Source: Pseudomonas citri
GTDB taxonomy: Bacteria; Pseudomonadota; Gammaproteobacteria; Pseudomonadales; Pseudomonadaceae
Length of the DNA: 64,000 bases
NCBI RefSeq assembly: GCF_025336485.1
Contig: NZ_JAODAB010000005.1
Location: 286,743 to 350,742 of the forward strand
Direction: 5' to 3'
Shown: positions 61,747 to 64,000 of the stretch, piece by piece
How the letters are laid out: the number at the start of each line of letters is the position of its first letter
How positions within the stretch are numbered: position 1 is the stretch's first letter
Notes under the pieces: model-generated
What the model saw: the letters and a program-made list of their open reading frames with translations, nothing else
What the model was told of the DNA's origin: nothing
Database searches by the model: none
Program-made: the position numbers and the translations under genes

Positions 61747-62057
61747 TGAACGACAGCATTTACCTCTCGATTCAAAACAGCCCGCGCTTCAAGGAGCTGG
61801 TGAGAAAAAGGGAAAGATTCGCCTGGATTCTCTCGGCGATCATGCTTGGGCTGTATTCCGGCTTCATTCTTCTGATTGCCTACGGGCCGCATATTCTCGG
61901 GGCCAAGATCTCGCCCGAGTCGACGATCACCTGGGGCATTCCCATCGGCGTCGGCCTGATCGTCTCGGCCTTCGTCCTGACCGCTATCTATGTGCGACGC
62001 GCCAACGGCGAGTTCGACGACCTGAACAATGCGATTCTCAAGGAGGCTCAGCAATGA
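61746..62057 (+). CDS. DUF485 membrane protein (YjcH-like)
   Basis: 103 residues beginning [20 protein letters not shown], with two membrane helices ([23 protein letters not shown] and [22 protein letters not shown]) and a family-typical [16 protein letters not shown] end. YjcH-type proteins accompany ActP acetate permeases and are thought to assist them. The stop overlaps the actP start by four bases (ATGA), so translation is coupled. An A-rich motif overlaps the start codon. Confidence 0.93.
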   Translation: MNDSIYLSIQNSPRFKELVRKRERFAWILSAIMLGLYSGFILLIAYGPHILGAKISPESTITWGIPIGVGLIVSAFVLTAIYVRRANGEFDDLNNAILKEAQQ

Positions 62058-63712
62058 TCCGTCGTCTACTGGCTCTTTTGAGCATCGCCGCGTTCGCACC
62101 GGGTGCCTGGGCGGCTGAGGCCCTCACCGGTGCGGTGCAGAAACAACCCCTGAACGTCTCCGCCATCGTCATGTTCGTGGTCTTCGTTGGCGCGACCCTG
62201 TGCATCACCTACTGGGCGTCCAAGCGCAGCAAGTCGGCCGCCGACTACTATGCGGCGGGCGGTCGGATCACCGGTTTCCAGAACGGCCTGGCCATTGCCG
62301 GCGACTACATGTCGGCGGCGTCCTTCCTGGGGATTTCCGCGCTGGTGTTCGCCTCCGGCTATGACGGGCTGATCTACTCCATCGGCTTCCTGGTGGGCTG
62401 GCCGATCATCCTGTTCCTGATCGCCGAGCGCCTGCGCAACCTGGGTAAATACACATTTGCCGACGTGGCGTCCTATCGCCTGGGCCAGACCCAGATTCGC
62501 ACCCTGTCTGCCAGCGGTTCGCTGGTGGTGGTGGCGTTCTACCTGATCGCGCAAATGGTCGGTGCCGGCAAGCTGATCCAGTTGCTGTTCGGCCTGGACT
62601 ACCACGTCGCGGTGGTCCTGGTGGGTATCCTGATGTGCCTCTATGTGCTGTTCGGCGGCATGCTGGCCACGACCTGGGTGCAGATCATCAAGGCCGTGCT
62701 GCTGTTGTCGGGGGCTTCGTTCATGGCCCTGATGGTCATGAAACACGTCAACTTCGACTTCAACACGCTGTTCGCCGAAGCGGTCAAGGTTCACCCTAAA
62801 GGCGAGGCGATCATGAGCCCCGGCGGCCTGGTGAAGGATCCGGTCTCGGCGTTCTCCCTGGGCCTGGCGCTGATGTTCGGTACCGCTGGCCTGCCGCACA
62901 TCCTCATGCGCTTCTTCACCGTGAGCGACGCCAAGGAAGCGCGCAAGAGCGTGCTGTATGCCACTGGCTTCATCGGCTACTTCTACATCCTGACCTTCAT
63001 CATCGGTTTCGGCGCGATCCTGCTGGTCAGCACCAACCCGGCCTTCAAGGACGCGGCGGGTGCCTTGCTTGGCGGCAACAACATGGCGGCGGTGCACCTG
63101 GCCAACGCGGTGGGTGGCAGTGTCTTCCTGGGCTTCATCTCGGCCGTGGCCTTCGCCACCATCCTGGCGGTCGTCGCGGGCTTGACTCTGGCCGGCGCCT
63201 CGGCGGTGTCCCACGACCTGTACGCCAGCGTGATCAGGAAAGGCAAGGCCAACGAGAAGGACGAGATCCGTGTCTCGAAGATCACCACCATCGCCCTGGC
63301 GGTATTGGCGATCGGCTTGGGTATCCTGTTCGAGAAGCAGAACATCGCGTTCATGGTGGGCCTGGCGTTCTCCATCGCGGCAAGCTGCAACTTCCCGGTG
63401 CTGCTGCTTTCGATGTACTGGAAGAAGCTGACCACCCGTGGTGCCATGATCGGTGGCTGGATGGGCCTTATCAGTGCCGTCGGCCTGATGGTGCTCGGTC
63501 CGACCATCTGGGTACAGATCATGGGGCATGAAAAACCGATCTACCCGTATGAATACCCGGCGCTGTTCTCGATGATCATTGCCTTCATCGGTATCTGGTT
63601 CTTCTCCATCACCGACAAGTCGACCGCGGCGGAGAATGAGCGGGCGCTGTTCTTCCCGCAGTTCGTGCGTTCGCAGACGGGGCTGGGGGCGAGTGGGGCG
63701 GTTAACCACTGA
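62054..63712 (+). CDS. actP: Cation/acetate symporter ActP
   Basis: 552 residues of the sodium:solute symporter family with a cleaved N-terminal signal ([20 protein letters not shown]) and about 13 helices, as in E. coli ActP (549). Typical segments are [31 protein letters not shown], the [29 protein letters not shown] block with the TAGLPHI motif, and [22 protein letters not shown]. It takes up acetate with cations, also transporting glyoxylate and pyruvate in some hosts. Acetyl-CoA synthetase, often next to it, is not in this window. Confidence 0.95.
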   Translation: MIRRLLALLSIAAFAPGAWAAEALTGAVQKQPLNVSAIVMFVVFVGATLCITYWASKRSKSAADYYAAGGRITGFQNGLAIAGDYMSAASFLGISALVFASGYDGLIYSIGFLVGWPIILFLIAERLRNLGKYTFADVASYRLGQTQIRTLSASGSLVVVAFYLIAQMVGAGKLIQLLFGLDYHVAVVLVGILMCLYVLFGGMLATTWVQIIKAVLLLSGASFMALMVMKHVNFDFNTLFAEAVKVHPKGEAIMSPGGLVKDPVSAFSLGLALMFGTAGLPHILMRFFTVSDAKEARKSVLYATGFIGYFYILTFIIGFGAILLVSTNPAFKDAAGALLGGNNMAAVHLANAVGGSVFLGFISAVAFATILAVVAGLTLAGASAVSHDLYASVIRKGKANEKDEIRVSKITTIALAVLAIGLGILFEKQNIAFMVGLAFSIAASCNFPVLLLSMYWKKLTTRGAMIGGWMGLISAVGLMVLGPTIWVQIMGHEKPIYPYEYPALFSMIIAFIGIWFFSITDKSTAAENERALFFPQFVRSQTGLGASGAVNH

Positions 63713-63747
63713 TGCGGTGACTTGCAGGCGTAGTAGCGTTTGAAGAA

Positions 63748-63777
63748 ATACCCCGGCCGAGAGGCTGGGGTATTTTT
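63748..63777 (+). terminator. Rho-independent terminator of actP
   Basis: ATACCCCGGCC (63748-63758), GAGA loop, GGCTGGGGTAT (63763-63773) with one G-T pair, then TTTT. Confidence 0.88.
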
Positions 63778-63800
63778 GTCTGTGCTGTCTGCGAGTACGT

Positions 63801-63889
63801 CATCGCGAGCAAGCTTTGCTCCCACAGGGGGGGGCACAGAGTCAATATCCCCTACAGATCTCTGTGGGGGCCAAGCTTGCTCGCGATGG
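63801..63889. repeat. REPIN-like pair
   Basis: CATCGCGAGCAAGCTTTGCT (from 63801) and its partner CCAAGCTTGCTCGCGATGG (to 63889) in inverted orientation. The remaining bases to 64000 carry no recognisable gene. Confidence 0.85.
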
Positions 63890-64000
63890 CGTCAGTGCTG
63901 ACAGCAACGCAACCTGGAGGCATAAAAATCTATGGTCACCCCCATTTTTGCAATACTGATTAACGGGTGGTGTGGTTGGCTTGCTTAAATCTATCCGGCG

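Overview
The window reads as chromosome of a Pseudomonas of the fluorescens complex. It is GC-rich, and gene orders match what I remember of P. aeruginosa: the PA4361-PA4381 neighbourhood (oxidoreductase, iciA/argP, lysE/argO, sodB, bifA, icmP, mexVW, inaA, warA, colS, colR) and the PA3197-PA3206 neighbourhood (scpB, scpA, yciO, PHP, yciB, YCII, a coiled-coil protein, cpxR, a CpxP-like protein, cpxS). Typical fluorescens-group short palindromic repeats (REP/REPIN-like) lie in many gaps. No rRNA, tRNA, CRISPR array, prophage or insertion sequence was recognised. Assignments rest on reading motifs and recalled family knowledge; no search was run.

Layout. 0.2-4.2 kb: LysE-type exporter, GyrI-like protein, GNAT acetyltransferase, SnoaL-like protein, and a DGPF (YCII) protein followed by an ECF42-type sigma factor. 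4.3-11.7 kb: icmP (imelysin lipoprotein), bifA, sodB, divergent argO/argP, and an SDR epimerase. 11.7-17.2 kb: a coiled-coil membrane protein, a repeat-rich gap, rapA, two small hypothetical genes, and a 38-codon gene that I identify as ccoM behind two ANR-type boxes. 17.2-23.9 kb: an envelope block (PAP2 phosphatase, LTA-synthase-like transferase, colRS, warA-like methyltransferase, inaA-like kinase). 23.9-32 kb: a MexVW-like RND pump and a di-heme protein/imelysin/DUF1513 operon. 32-35.7 kb: a Cpx-type two-component system with a CpxP/Spy-like protein. 35.4-43.3 kb: yciB, RNase AM-type PHP protein, yciO, scpA, scpB, rluB and a Pit phosphate transporter.

43.9-53.6 kb is a compact beta-ketoadipate (protocatechuate) pathway: pcaR, pcaK, pcaI, pcaJ, pcaF, pcaH, pcaG, pcaB, pcaD, pcaC. 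It covers uptake, ring cleavage and conversion to succinyl-CoA plus acetyl-CoA. Matching 15-bp PcaR-type boxes precede pcaR, pcaK and pcaI, and pcaHG lie inside the pcaIJF...BDC run. 54-56.5 kb holds a LysR regulator, an NAD-dependent formate dehydrogenase of the Pseudomonas sp. 101 type and a short overlapping membrane ORF. 56.5-63.7 kb holds a RutR-like TetR regulator, a DUF808 membrane protein, an alpha/beta hydrolase translationally overlapping mlaA, an orphan betaine-type binding protein, and a DUF485 gene with actP.

The most noteworthy items are the unlisted ccoM gene and its promoter, the small ORF overlapping the formate dehydrogenase stop codon, the hydrolase-MlaA pair in which MlaA has no lipobox cysteine, the PcaR boxes plus a 54-bp imperfect palindrome before pcaK, and Crc/Hfq-type A-rich motifs at the starts of pcaK and the actP operon. 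I found no wholly unknown multi-gene system.
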